DNA of 64,000 nucleotides from SOJA01 sp964598485. GTDB taxonomy: Archaea; Thermoproteota; Bathyarchaeia; Bathyarchaeales; Bathycorpusculaceae. Shown piece by piece: positions 27,842 through 35,810 of this stretch. How positions within the stretch are numbered: position 1 is the first letter of the stretch; each line of letters starts with the position of its first letter. Position numbers and translations under genes: made by a program. The stretch spans positions 186,001 to 250,000 of the forward strand of contig CAZRCD010000002.1 in the NCBI GenBank assembly GCA_964598485.1. Reading direction: 5' to 3'. Below the pieces are notes generated by a model. It was not told where the DNA came from. It ran no database searches and was given only the letters and a program-made list of their open reading frames with translations.

Positions 27842-29641
27842 TTAGCTTCCTGAGTAAACCGCAACGTTTCCCCACTCAGTAACAACCTTCACTACATATT
27901 GCCCACTAGGCAGACAAATGTCAACACGAAGATAAGGCAAGATTTCTCCGGAATGTACGAAAACACTTATGTCATAGCGCTGATGAACCGTTAAGTTGAT
28001 AATCCATAGCGAGACTAGATGAGAGGTTAGAGGGCCTTCATTTTTAAATGTGAAAAGCGTCCCACTAGCCCTCATCACTTCAAATTCAACCCAGTCAGCT
28101 TCAAAATCAATCTGCTTATCTGTCGCCTTAATTCCCTTAACCTTCATCCTCCAGTAACCTGTGGCGTTTCTAAAATGAGTTGGGTTGACATTGATTGTCT
28201 GGCTTTTGGTTTCATCAGTGTTTGGTGTGCTGTGTGAAGTGTAATCCAAGTAGCCGTTTCCGCTTGCTGGATAATCATCAAGCGTGTAATTATAAAGTTG
28301 AAGTGTAACACTCACTGAATTGGCTGTCCATGCGCTGTCAACCTTCCAGTTCAATTGGGTCCAATCCTCCGTACTACTTGAACCTATGAATTCGACTTCT
28401 GTTGCATATTCGTCAGACCAGACATGTAGCAACGTGACATCTATATTCCAGCTGTCTTCATTGGTGTCACCAGACTCTGTGCTTCCTTTAAACCTAATTG
28501 CAAAAGTTGAAGATTTCAAATAAGAGGAAACTGAAACGTTGTTCCATCCGCTTGACAAGTCGGTGAACAAGTTTTCCCATGCTGAACCGCTCCACACATC
28601 CACACGAATGTTTTCCAATCCCATAGTTCCGCCGTAAATGCATAACTCTTCATTAGTTCCGTTATAGTCTACATTCATCCATTGAACCTCAAGATCAAGT
28701 TCGTAATTATCAGGCTCGCTAGTTGCGATTTCCAAAAATAAAGTGTCAATTTTAATAAGATCCGCAGTTGTTGTGTCCGAGCCATCTGCTTTTTCATTGT
28801 TACTATCTTTTAAGAGTATGTAAATCGTTGTTGATATGTCATCGGGAACATCCCAATTCCTCCAACCATCGGAAGTCGAAGCAATGTTTCCGAGGAAATT
28901 CATTGTGCTGTCATCAGGGCTCCAATAAACTCTAAATGTTTCCCCAGTCGTCTGAGCTTCAATGTAAACATGTGTGTCTGCTCTTGAACTAAGCAGACTT
29001 GTGAAGTCGAATCTCCAAGCGAGTAAATAGTTCCTCTGCCACGAGGGTCCACCTGCTGTGGCTTTAGTTTCAACCAGCTCGTATCTTATGTTATTTGACG
29101 AATGAGTATCGCTCAAAACTCCCGCACTTACATCGCCCGCACTACCCTGTCCTGAAATCCAGTCGTCCCTATCGAAATCTGCGCTCGCAGCCTGATTACT
29201 TGACGAACTCCCTGCAGTGTTTTCTTCAGTTAAAGTATCGTAGATTGAGTCTGGACCGTATTGTTGTGCTGGAAAATTGCTGTGTGTACCTTTACCAAGA
29301 GAAGAGTCCACATCTGATAGGTCATTGTCCACAAAATCTGATATATCTGTCCCTGAGTAATAGCTTCTAAAAGTCAAGTAGAGGCCGTCATCTAACTTCA
29401 GATTTGAAACGCTTCCAGACACCAAGCTTGTCGATCCGCCGAGATCGTATCCAGAGGGATTATAAGACCACGTATCTCTGATATCGACTATGTTTACGTC
29501 TTCCTGCATTTTTTCCCAGTCAAGCTGGTTCATCTGGTAACTCCAGAGAATGACGTTAGCCGATATAATCACAAGAATTACTAGGCTAAGCATAACGACT
29601 ATCACGCTACTGATTCCACGTTGATCTTGCTTGATTCGCAA
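27842..29641 (-). CDS. Large pilin/archaellin-like surface protein
   Basis: The 599-residue product starts with a textbook class III signal peptide: a basic tip MRIKQDQRG then the hydrophobic stretch SSVIVVMLSLVILVIISANVIL. The ectodomain shares with the 24845 gene the KGTHSNFPAQQ-GPDSIYDTLTE motif (about residues 95-120) and the NGTNEELCIYGGTMG / FTDLSSGWNNVSVSS domain (about 320-410). It also has a helical linker and a beta-rich end. It is probably processed by the prepilin peptidase at 37252 and displayed on or in a pilus. It is transcribed towards the pilus operon. A 62-base copy of the sequence outside its 3' end and 27 bases from its 5' flank are fused at 32335, without the gene. Confidence 0.75.
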   Translation of the reverse strand: MRIKQDQRGISSVIVVMLSLVILVIISANVILWSYQMNQLDWEKMQEDVNIVDIRDTWSYNPSGYDLGGSTSLVSGSVSNLKLDDGLYLTFRSYYSGTDISDFVDNDLSDVDSSLGKGTHSNFPAQQYGPDSIYDTLTEENTAGSSSSNQAASADFDRDDWISGQGSAGDVSAGVLSDTHSSNNIRYELVETKATAGGPSWQRNYLLAWRFDFTSLLSSRADTHVYIEAQTTGETFRVYWSPDDSTMNFLGNIASTSDGWRNWDVPDDISTTIYILLKDSNNEKADGSDTTTADLIKIDTLFLEIATSEPDNYELDLEVQWMNVDYNGTNEELCIYGGTMGLENIRVDVWSGSAWENLFTDLSSGWNNVSVSSYLKSSTFAIRFKGSTESGDTNEDSWNIDVTLLHVWSDEYATEVEFIGSSSTEDWTQLNWKVDSAWTANSVSVTLQLYNYTLDDYPASGNGYLDYTSHSTPNTDETKSQTINVNPTHFRNATGYWRMKVKGIKATDKQIDFEADWVEFEVMRASGTLFTFKNEGPLTSHLVSLWIINLTVHQRYDISVFVHSGEILPYLRVDICLPSGQYVVKVVTEWGNVAVYSGS

Positions 29642-29838
29642 CTACATCTACGCCCATAAACTTGTAAATTCCATCAGAGAAAAGCATTATGAAACAGAAA
29701 TTATTATTCAAAATTAACTCTTGACGCAAAAAACGTAGGGTCAGACAGAAAGTTTTACGGTAGACTTCCTAGGGCAAGCCCTTAAAAGGTTGTCGTTCAG
29801 AAACAACGAACAACAACTCCTGCGCTTTCCCCACCCTT

Positions 29839-29887
29839 AGAAGTAGTAGTACAGCAAAAAAATGGAAAACCATGCACTACTACTTCT
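29839..29887. repeat. 12-bp perfect inverted repeat (hairpin)
   Basis: AGAAGTAGTAGT at 29839-29850 pairs with ACTACTACTTCT at 29876-29887, leaving a 25-base A-rich loop. It lies between divergent genes and could be a terminator-like hairpin, an operator or the trace of a mobile element. Confidence 0.7.
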
Positions 29888-29975
29888 GCGGTTTCAGCCG
29901 GAGATTGCCCTTAAAATTTCTCTTCTAATTTATTTGTTTTCATCCTACCATAATGGGATGCCCTTCTATAATTTT

Positions 29976-30031
29976 GGTAAACTATTTAAATTTGTTTACC
30001 TAATTTAGTAATATAATTAGGTTAGTTTACC
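29976..30031 (+). promoter_or_regulatory. AbiE promoter with inverted operator repeats
   Basis: GGTAAAC at 29976-29982 faces GTTTACC at 29994-30000 across a TATTTAAATTT TATA-like core. A third GTTTACC lies at 30025-30031, next to the start codon. CCTAATT and AATTAGG, at about 29999 and 30015, form a second inverted repeat. AbiEi antitoxins are known to bind inverted repeats at their own promoter. Confidence 0.55.
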
Positions 30032-30032
30032 A

Positions 30033-31103
30033 GTGATTGTTATGCGTAAAGAAATGCCAGAATGGCTCAAAAAGTACTATAACAAACTCTGGATGCGATA
30101 CAAAAATCAAGCGTTTACGTTTAAAGATGTGACGAAAGAACTTGGCGCAAGTAGAGTAATGACAATCAAAACACTTTGGGAATTGGAACAAAGAGGATTT
30201 GTAAATAAGGAAAGAAGTGAAATCGATTATAGAGCAAGAATTTATCGACTAATCTCACCCGAAGACATCAGCTTTGCTACTGGACTTTATTCCTTGGTAG
30301 AAAAGGAAAAATTTAGAAAGCAGGGTTTAATTGAAAAACTTGTTTTCATAAACAACAAACTGTCTTATGCAATAACAGGAAGCCATGCTGCTTATTACTA
30401 TCATCGCTATATGACCCCAGCAAGAGTTTTTGAGATAAAAATAGAACCTAAAGACGAAGGAAAGTGGATCGCTTTCTTGACAGATGAGAAAACTCGGGTG
30501 TTTATTGGAGATGTAATAGAAACAAGAAAAATAAACAACTATATTAAGCTCCTTCATTCCACTAAGCCCATCAATTCGATAAAAACAAAGACTAAAGAAG
30601 GATATTACATAGAAAAGCCTGAGTTTCTTCTGATGGAACTCTTAAAAAGGCAAACCCAAACTAGCATAATAGAAGCAATTGCAATTATTTTGCAGAACAA
30701 AGATCAGCTCAGATGGCATGGCAACAATGGCATCATAACTCTTGCAAAAGGTTTGGGTTTTTCCAGAAGACTTGGATTTTTACTTGATGCAATAAACTTT
30801 GAATCCCATAAGCCCCTGATTGAGACAAAAATTATCCAAAAAATAAAGAAACACTTGAGAGGAAAGAGCGATGAGATATTCCCAAGGGACGAGATATCCT
30901 TGTCAAGATTTCGGGAACTGAGGAACAGATTGGTGCATCAAGCTCTGTTAACAAGGAAAGAGATAGAAGAACTTGAAAGAACGAAGGAAAGGTTTGAAGG
31001 CTATAAAGTATTAAGTGAAAAGTGGGGCATTCAGACAATTTTACCTAGAGACATTGTTCGCAAAGTGTTAGAGGATTTGGGTGTTAGACTTGAAAAGAAC
31101 TGA
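30033..31103 (+). CDS. abiEi: AbiEi-like antitoxin / transcriptional regulator
   Basis: The 356-residue product (GTG 30033, or ATG 30042) has an N-terminal winged helix (about 20-75: FTFKDVTKELGASRVMTIKTLWELEQRGFV), a central AbiEi-type domain (YAITGSHAAYYYHRYMTP, with the ITG motif common in AbiEi) and a C-terminal helical domain. It overlaps the nucleotidyltransferase toxin gene by 23 bases, as type IV AbiE systems do. The operator-like repeats at its promoter suggest negative autoregulation. It would repress the operon and relieve the effect of AbiEii. A 40-base scrap similar to its bases 30798-30837 occurs at 33405. Confidence 0.7.
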   Translation: MIVMRKEMPEWLKKYYNKLWMRYKNQAFTFKDVTKELGASRVMTIKTLWELEQRGFVNKERSEIDYRARIYRLISPEDISFATGLYSLVEKEKFRKQGLIEKLVFINNKLSYAITGSHAAYYYHRYMTPARVFEIKIEPKDEGKWIAFLTDEKTRVFIGDVIETRKINNYIKLLHSTKPINSIKTKTKEGYYIEKPEFLLMELLKRQTQTSIIEAIAIILQNKDQLRWHGNNGIITLAKGLGFSRRLGFLLDAINFESHKPLIETKIIQKIKKHLRGKSDEIFPRDEISLSRFRELRNRLVHQALLTRKEIEELERTKERFEGYKVLSEKWGIQTILPRDIVRKVLEDLGVRLEKN

Positions 31104-31818
31104 AGCAAGCAAAACAGAAGTGGTTAGCTTAAAGGATTTGGAAAGAATAGACCAGAAAGCAAAGAACTTTCAAATCAACCTCATTTTGATTGGTGGTTAT
31201 GCAGTAAGAGCTTATACTTATCCAAGAAGCTGGAGATTCACAAAAGACGTTGATTTCATTACAACAAGAAGAAAGCTGGCAGCTCTACGTGGCGTTTTTG
31301 AGCTGTTGGAATATAGCTTTGAAAAGACAGATTTTGGAGTAAAGGGGAGCAAGAAAATCAATCTTGAATCTATTGAACTCCATATTTCAGTAGACAAAGT
31401 AATTGACTGGAGCACAAACTTGGAGTACATACTGCCAGAAGACATCTTCACAAAGGCAAATAAGATAAACATAAAAGCATCCTTTGAAGAAAATAAGGAT
31501 TTGAAAGTTGGCGCTACGGTAGCACCGATTGAAGACATTTTAATAATGAAACTGATGACTGAGAGAACAAGGGATCATTTTGATGCTATAGCAATGATTC
31601 TCGACTCGTTTAAGAGATTGAATATGAAAAGATTTTGGGCAAATTGCAAGCAATCAAATCTAAATCAACATATAAGGAAAAGGTTGAATTCTTTTTTGGC
31701 AGACATAAAAAAGGGTTTAGTAAAGAAACTTTGGAAAGAATTCACTGGAAGAGAGTTCATAAGAGAGCAAGAAATTACCCTAAAGGAAAGGATAAACAAG
31801 TTGCTTGAAAGATTTTGA
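31081..31818 (+). CDS. abiEii: AbiEii-like nucleotidyltransferase toxin
   Basis: The 245-residue product has the polymerase-beta-type nucleotidyltransferase motif: GGYAVRAY (about 35-42), then R-x-TKDVDF (about 50-58), with the two aspartates of the active site, and a helical tail with a basic MTERTRDHFDAI segment. AbiEii toxins modify nucleic acids or tRNA and stop growth during phage infection. It starts inside the antitoxin gene. The acting substrate cannot be told from the sequence. Confidence 0.75.
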   Translation: MLDLKRTEASKTEVVSLKDLERIDQKAKNFQINLILIGGYAVRAYTYPRSWRFTKDVDFITTRRKLAALRGVFELLEYSFEKTDFGVKGSKKINLESIELHISVDKVIDWSTNLEYILPEDIFTKANKINIKASFEENKDLKVGATVAPIEDILIMKLMTERTRDHFDAIAMILDSFKRLNMKRFWANCKQSNLNQHIRKRLNSFLADIKKGLVKKLWKEFTGREFIREQEITLKERINKLLERF

Positions 31819-31872
31819 CTCATCTTTGGTTTTCAGAAAATGTATTTTGCTTTCCAAAAACACCGAGATCAC

Positions 31873-31956
31873 TTAGCCTTCCTTATGATGCTTTTCTTTC
31901 AGGAAGGCAGCCGCAATAAATACCGTGGCGTCTAAGAAGGAAACTCTAGTGCTCAC
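31873..31956 (-). pseudogene. Truncated PIN-domain (VapC) toxin remnant
   Basis: The minus strand reads a GTG at 31956 and 27 codons beginning STRVSFLDATVFIAAAF, the first strand and helix of a PIN nuclease with the first catalytic aspartate, then stops at TAA 31873. The remaining about 110 residues and catalytic acids are missing. It overlaps the end of the AbrB gene at 31946 as in a functional VapBC pair. Confidence 0.6.
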
Positions 31957-32200
31957 CGCTGACCACTTCATCATGCTCCAAAACAGAGTCAAATCCTTCA
32001 GTTTCATATTTTCCAACTACGTCAGTAAGTCTAACAGCTTTCCCCAAAGGTCTGACAAAAATCTCTTTGCCGGTGTCCACCCACATCACCTCATCTCCAG
32101 GTTCTAACCCGTATTTCTCCCTCGTTTCAGAGGGAACAGTAACCTGAAAACCTTTCGAAATCCTCAACTTCTTAACAACAATCGCCAAGCCAACCACCAT
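31946..32200 (-). CDS. AbrB/SpoVT-type antitoxin (VapB)
   Basis: The 84-residue product has a swapped-hairpin AbrB fold: LRISKGFQVTVPSETREKYGL then PGDEVMWVDTGKEIFVRPL. It would bind its own promoter and a PIN toxin, but the toxin is reduced to a 27-codon stub (31873-31956). TTTATATAC at 32221-32229 is a TATA-like box about 25 bases from the ATG, giving a leaderless mRNA. An orphan antitoxin can protect against related toxins nearby; this is inference. Confidence 0.75.
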   Translation of the reverse strand: MVVGLAIVVKKLRISKGFQVTVPSETREKYGLEPGDEVMWVDTGKEIFVRPLGKAVRLTDVVGKYETEGFDSVLEHDEVVSGEH

Positions 32201-32623
32201 GAATTCTAAACATTTTACGATTTATATACACATTTCCACCTCTGTTCTATAGAATCGTCCGCTTAGCCATCGTATCTTACCTTTCATTTTTAGCAAACTT
32301 CTTCTTATCTGGCTTCAGTTCCCACAGCTCTCATATCACGGTAACCACAGAAAACTAAACCGCATTGCTAATCCTTTTAGAGAGTTTTAAACGGAAATTA
32401 TTATTCAAAATTAACATACAGTAGAGCATGAAAAGCCCCGGTCAACTCGGAGAATTTCAAATATCAAGTTAATTATTTAGCGCGTGTTAATTCAAGATGA
32501 GATCTGGGCTACCCTAGGTTGCCAATGTTGATTTTCATTACATCTGACTTAATTCATGTTGGGTAGTTCTTGCCGAAAGATTTAAAAACTGTTTTTACCC
32601 AAGCGTTAGGTAGGTAAAAGAAA
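32201..32623. other. 420-base region with a fused repeat and promoters
   Basis: No gene is seen. It contains the TATA box of the AbrB gene (minus strand), the repeat copy at 32335-32415, and a TTTAAAAAC TATA-like element near 32581 before the next VapB gene. Confidence 0.5.
32335..32415 (+). repeat. Fused copy of both flanks of the 27.8-29.6 kb pilin-like gene
   Basis: Bases 32335-32395 match 27641-27702 and run on into a match to 29692-29718 (AAAC-GAAATTATTATTCAAAATTAAC). The 2 kb between these in the original, which holds exactly one gene, is absent. Both source ends share AAACAG-AA, so a short-repeat deletion or insertion can explain the junction. Confidence 0.75.
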
Positions 32624-32872
32624 ATGGGTAATACCAGAATTTCAAGTAAAGGCCAGATAACAATTCCGAAAGAAATTCGAGACAAACTAAACCTGAAGCC
32701 GGGAGACAGGATTATTGTTGAGGCAAGAGAACATGCTGCAATAGTCAGACCTCTCAAGAAGCCGTCGGAGAGCATGAGAGGCATCGGAAAAAGAACAAAA
32801 CAAAAACTGGGAAATATCACCGCCGTGGAATTAACCAGGAAAATGAGAGAAGAGGACGAAGAAGAACTTTGA
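32624..32872 (+). CDS. AbrB-type antitoxin (VapB)
   Basis: An 82-residue AbrB-like protein: ISSKGQITIPKEIRDKLNLKPGDRIIVEAREHA followed by a basic, helical tail that would bind the toxin. The last 4 bases overlap the PIN gene start (TTGA). It would be the DNA-binding and toxin-neutralising partner of the PIN protein that follows. Confidence 0.85.
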   Translation: MGNTRISSKGQITIPKEIRDKLNLKPGDRIIVEAREHAAIVRPLKKPSESMRGIGKRTKQKLGNITAVELTRKMREEDEEEL

Positions 32873-33366
32873 CCCTCTGCCTAATCGACACCAACATCTT
32901 CCTCTGCTTAGCGTTCGAAGACCCTGGACACCAACACTGCGGAGAACTCCTAGACCAAGCCTTCAAAGGCGACTTCAATCCGCTGTTAAGCTCCATACAA
33001 ATCACGGAACTCCTAACTCCCTTCTATCGAGCCCAAGACCTGGTAGGCCTGCAGAAAATGAAAATAGAAATCACCAACTTGAAACCAAAAATAAGAAATG
33101 TAGATCAACAAATCGCAGAAAAAACCGCTCAATATCGCTCCACCATCCAAACGCCAAACGGAAGCTGGCTCGCATTAGCAGACTCTATAATACTCGCCAC
33201 CGCAGTCTTAGAAAAAGCTCAAATCCTCTACACCATTGACACCGATTTCGTCAACGTCAAGCAAATCAGAATAAAAGCGCCTGGAATGGAGATCGCCGAC
33301 TGGATAAAACAGTACGGTCCTAAACATCTTAAACATCCTCATGATCAACGACCAAGTCCTATTTGA
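32869..33366 (+). CDS. PIN-domain toxin ribonuclease (VapC)
   Basis: A 165-residue PIN nuclease with LIDTNIFLCLAF (first aspartate), ITELLTPFYR (glutamate), LADSIILATAVL (Asp) and TIDTDF (Asp), so all four metal-binding acids are visible. VapC toxins cleave tRNA or rRNA. The TTG start overlaps the antitoxin stop. The pair is complete. Confidence 0.85.
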   Translation: MTLCLIDTNIFLCLAFEDPGHQHCGELLDQAFKGDFNPLLSSIQITELLTPFYRAQDLVGLQKMKIEITNLKPKIRNVDQQIAEKTAQYRSTIQTPNGSWLALADSIILATAVLEKAQILYTIDTDFVNVKQIRIKAPGMEIADWIKQYGPKHLKHPHDQRPSPI

Positions 33367-33404
33367 CTCCTATTAAGCGAGGCATGTTGAAAACAACATT
33401 TTTT

Positions 33405-33445
33405 CTTGAATCCCATAAGCCCGTGAGTAAGACAGAAATTATCCC
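33405..33445 (+). pseudogene. Scrap of an AbiEi-like gene
   Basis: About 38 bases match 30798-30837 of the AbiEi gene with 4 mismatches and share the run TGAATCCCATAAGCCC. There is no surrounding frame or partner, so it is a fragment of a lost second AbiE module or a chance short match. Confidence 0.4.
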
Positions 33446-33507
33446 CTCTTGATTTTCAAGAAATAATTTTAGAGTGATTTAAAACCTGCTTCTTGTATTC
33501 TTTCACA

Positions 33508-33948
33508 TTAGTGTAAAGAGAGAAACTCTCTGGCCTCGTCCTCAAGCTCGTTTAGGGTTAGAAAGCTATGATCTTCAGAAAATTCTATGGCCAGCTGAAG
33601 TATACCTCTTACCGAAGGATCCAAATTTTCCAAGCTTATTTCAGCAACAGTCTTTGTAGCCAAACGCCCAATCTCATCGGGGTGAACTTGTCTATTCCTA
33701 ACTTGCATACATAATTCTAGAATTTTCTCTACAATCCTTCGCTCCCTAATTACTTCATGAGTAACTACAACTTTGCAATTATTTCTTTCCAAGATGTCTA
33801 ACAACCGTTCTAAATCCTTTTCAGAAACTCTCACAGCCGCACTAACATGTAACTTATCGAATTTTCTAAGAAGCTTGCTTACGTTCACTTTCCTCCACCT
33901 CTCTTTCGGATATTCCACGAGGACAGTAGGCATCTCAGTCACCAACAC
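33508..33948 (-). CDS. Unknown helical protein with palindromic promoter
   Basis: The 146-residue product (GTG 33948, or ATG 33933) is charged and mainly alpha-helical with a possible alpha/beta core (VEYPKERWRKVNVSKLLRKF; VVVTHEVIRERRIVEKILEL). I do not recognise a family. It lies in the toxin-antitoxin island, has an autoregulator-like palindromic operator at its promoter and a TATA box upstream, so it may be an antitoxin or toxin, but no partner gene is adjacent. Confidence 0.45.
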   Translation of the reverse strand: MLVTEMPTVLVEYPKERWRKVNVSKLLRKFDKLHVSAAVRVSEKDLERLLDILERNNCKVVVTHEVIRERRIVEKILELCMQVRNRQVHPDEIGRLATKTVAEISLENLDPSVRGILQLAIEFSEDHSFLTLNELEDEAREFLSLH

Positions 33949-33956
33949 ATTATCTG

Positions 33957-33970
33957 ACTAACATGTTAGT
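33957..33970. promoter_or_regulatory. 14-bp palindromic operator, ACTAACATGTTAGT
   Basis: A perfect palindrome sits at the likely transcription start of the gene at 33508, between a TATAAAT box (33979-33987, minus strand) and the start codon. A related half-site GTTAGTAA occurs at about 33999. This is a candidate repressor-binding site. Confidence 0.55.
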
Positions 33971-34063
33971 ATAATTGCTTATAAATATCACTGAAAAGTT
34001 AGTAAAAATAAAAAGAGACAATAACGCAAACGTTTAAGGAAGTGTTTCAGGAAGGAAACTCCG

Positions 34064-34279
34064 GTGAATGTTCAAGTAATAGTCACAGACAGAACAAAAA
34101 GCATAAAAACCATCATCAACATTCGACCGATAGCAAAAGCATGGCAATTCGACAGAATGAGCATCATCCTAGAAACAAGAGACCTCCAAATTAATGAATG
34201 CCTCGAAGTCTGGCACCTTCAAATAGAACACGAAACTGGAAAGATAGTTCATAGAGACAGGAAATATCCTTTACCCTGA
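34064..34279 (+). CDS. Small hypothetical protein
   Basis: A 71-residue product after GTG, behind AGGAAGGAAA. The sequence is hydrophilic beta-strand-like (VQVIVTDRTKSIKTIINIRPIAKAWQF, then WHLQIEHETGKIVHRDRKYP). Codon usage fits its neighbours. No family is recognised. It may be a small island protein; the call rests on frame, ribosome-binding site and composition only. Confidence 0.45.
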   Translation: MNVQVIVTDRTKSIKTIINIRPIAKAWQFDRMSIILETRDLQINECLEVWHLQIEHETGKIVHRDRKYPLP

Positions 34280-34411
34280 AGACAACATTGGCTTGCTATA
34301 CAATTTGTACATTTTTTACCATAATAAAAGTTCCTTAAAAAGAAAAAGTGTAGCTGCAGCGATTGAGATCTTAGACGCTATAATTTACTCTCCTCATTTG
34401 ATCGTGAGTTT

Positions 34412-34846
34412 TTACTCTACTTGTAGTTTAGGCAATCTTGATATTCCCCCTATCTTGTCGAAGTCCTCGTCAAATGAGTAGATTTCCTTTATGTTGCTCA
34501 GCCGCATAACATCAACGGCTAAGGCGTCGTTGGGATCAAGCTTTAAATCGTCTCCAAGCTCTGTTGCCGCGAAGTACGCCTCCCTGCTTACTCCACGTAT
34601 TTTTACGTTATCCAGCATAAATAAGCCGAGAATAACGTTTGTTAACTGTTCCAATGGCATACCATGTTTAAGAATGTTTACTGCTTCGGATAAGTGCACA
34701 ACCGTCATCATCACATCTTCCTTTCTCTGGGATACCTCGCTGATTATTTTCTTGGCATGATCCTTCATCTGTTTCTCTTTTTGGGTGAGTTGCTTTTTAG
34801 GTTTGTAGTAGGCGTAAATGAATACGTTCGCATCCAAAAACCTCAT
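34412..34846 (-). CDS. PIN-domain toxin ribonuclease (VapC)
   Basis: A 144-residue PIN protein with RFLDANVFIYAYY at the start, HLSEAVNIL, DPNDALAVDVMRL and YSFDEDFDKI at the end, so all catalytic acids are visible. It overlaps its antitoxin partner upstream by 4 bases and would cleave RNA until neutralised. Confidence 0.8.
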   Translation of the reverse strand: MRFLDANVFIYAYYKPKKQLTQKEKQMKDHAKKIISEVSQRKEDVMMTVVHLSEAVNILKHGMPLEQLTNVILGLFMLDNVKIRGVSREAYFAATELGDDLKLDPNDALAVDVMRLSNIKEIYSFDEDFDKIGGISRLPKLQVE

Positions 34847-35100
34847 GCGCCTGCCTCATAGAATTTTTTCTCGAACTCTTTCCAGCTTCCAATTGTCTCT
34901 ACGCCTAAATCAACATTGTCAAAGTTTTCGGTTAGATCAACTCGACGTTTCGGAATTATCTTCAAATATCCTTTTCTCTTCACGATGTATAGTTCCCGAC
35001 TCTCCCCAACCTCAGATTTTCGCCAATCCGAAGGCAAAATAAGACGACCCTGAGAGTCGACCTTCTTAACTTCCACTCCTGTTTCCAAATTTTCCACCAT
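34843..35100 (-). CDS. AbrB-type antitoxin (VapB)
   Basis: An 85-residue AbrB-like protein: VKKVDSQGRLILPSDWRKSE and RELYIVKRKGYLKIIPKR, then an acidic tail that should insert into the PIN toxin. It precedes and overlaps the toxin gene by 4 bases. Confidence 0.75.
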   Translation of the reverse strand: MVENLETGVEVKKVDSQGRLILPSDWRKSEVGESRELYIVKRKGYLKIIPKRRVDLTENFDNVDLGVETIGSWKEFEKKFYEAGA

Positions 35101-35312
35101 AAAAGAGTTTCTTTTGCCACAATATAAAGTTTCCTCCAGAAATTCTGTAATCAGCCATTAAACCATTCGGTTGAGCAGCCCATAAGCCCTAAATCAAGTT
35201 CTAGACCACTCAATAATCTCAACGGACGCCGTGTTTGACACAATACCATAGGTAAAGAGGACTGACCCACGTGAAATATGAAGTATAGAAAAAGAACAGT
35301 TTCCTTCTCAAG

Positions 35313-35810
35313 TTACAGCGTGTCAGTCAGTGTCTGAATCTTGAATTTAGGGTTTACTGCAGCCACGATACCGTTAAACTCTTTGTTTCTCTTTAACTCT
35401 TGGATGTCTTTGTCTTCCGTCACTACGGCGTCACAATAGTTTATAGCTGAGGAAAGAATGAGACAGTCTATAAAGTCGCTCAACATTCTTCTAAGCTTGA
35501 AAGCCGTGAGTAGAACTGAGCTGTCATGCATCGGAACCACCGTTATTCTCTCATCGTAGACTATGGCACTTATGCCTCTGGTCACTCTTTCAGATGAAAG
35601 CGTTCCTGTAGCAACATGCTTTGCTCCTTTAGCTGAAAGTTCAAAGACGCTTATGTTACTTATGGAGATTTGATGCCCTTTCTGCATCAATCGGACAATC
35701 GCATATTTTGGTAGACCTTTAATGGAAACACCTATAGCTGGCAAAAGATAAGCAGTGTCCAACAGCGCCTCAAGACTCAGCCTTCCGAGACAGCTTCCTT
35801 CTAAACCCAT
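35313..35810 (-). CDS. PIN-domain toxin ribonuclease (VapC)
   Basis: The start is ATG 35810, which gives a short leader before LLDTAYLLPAIGV (first catalytic Asp); a later CTG would also do. The PIN acids are in ISVFELSAKGA, SDFIDCLILSSA and AVVTEDKDI. It overlaps its AbrB partner by about 40 bases. Length is typical of VapC. Confidence 0.75.
   Translation of the reverse strand: MGLEGSCLGRLSLEALLDTAYLLPAIGVSIKGLPKYAIVRLMQKGHQISISNISVFELSAKGAKHVATGTLSSERVTRGISAIVYDERITVVPMHDSSVLLTAFKLRRMLSDFIDCLILSSAINYCDAVVTEDKDIQELKRNKEFNGIVAAVNPKFKIQTLTDTL

Larger units (their letters stand above)
29642..30032. other. 390-base regulatory intergenic region
   Basis: It holds bases 29692-29718 (repeated at 32389-32415), a TATA-like CCTTAAAAGG at about 29779-29788, a 12-bp hairpin at 29839-29887 and the AbiEi operator region at 29976-30031. 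No gene is seen. Confidence 0.6.

Noticed and set aside
35178..35190. CCCATAAGCCC match to the AbiEi gene and to 33405
   Set aside because: Eleven bases only; not significant.
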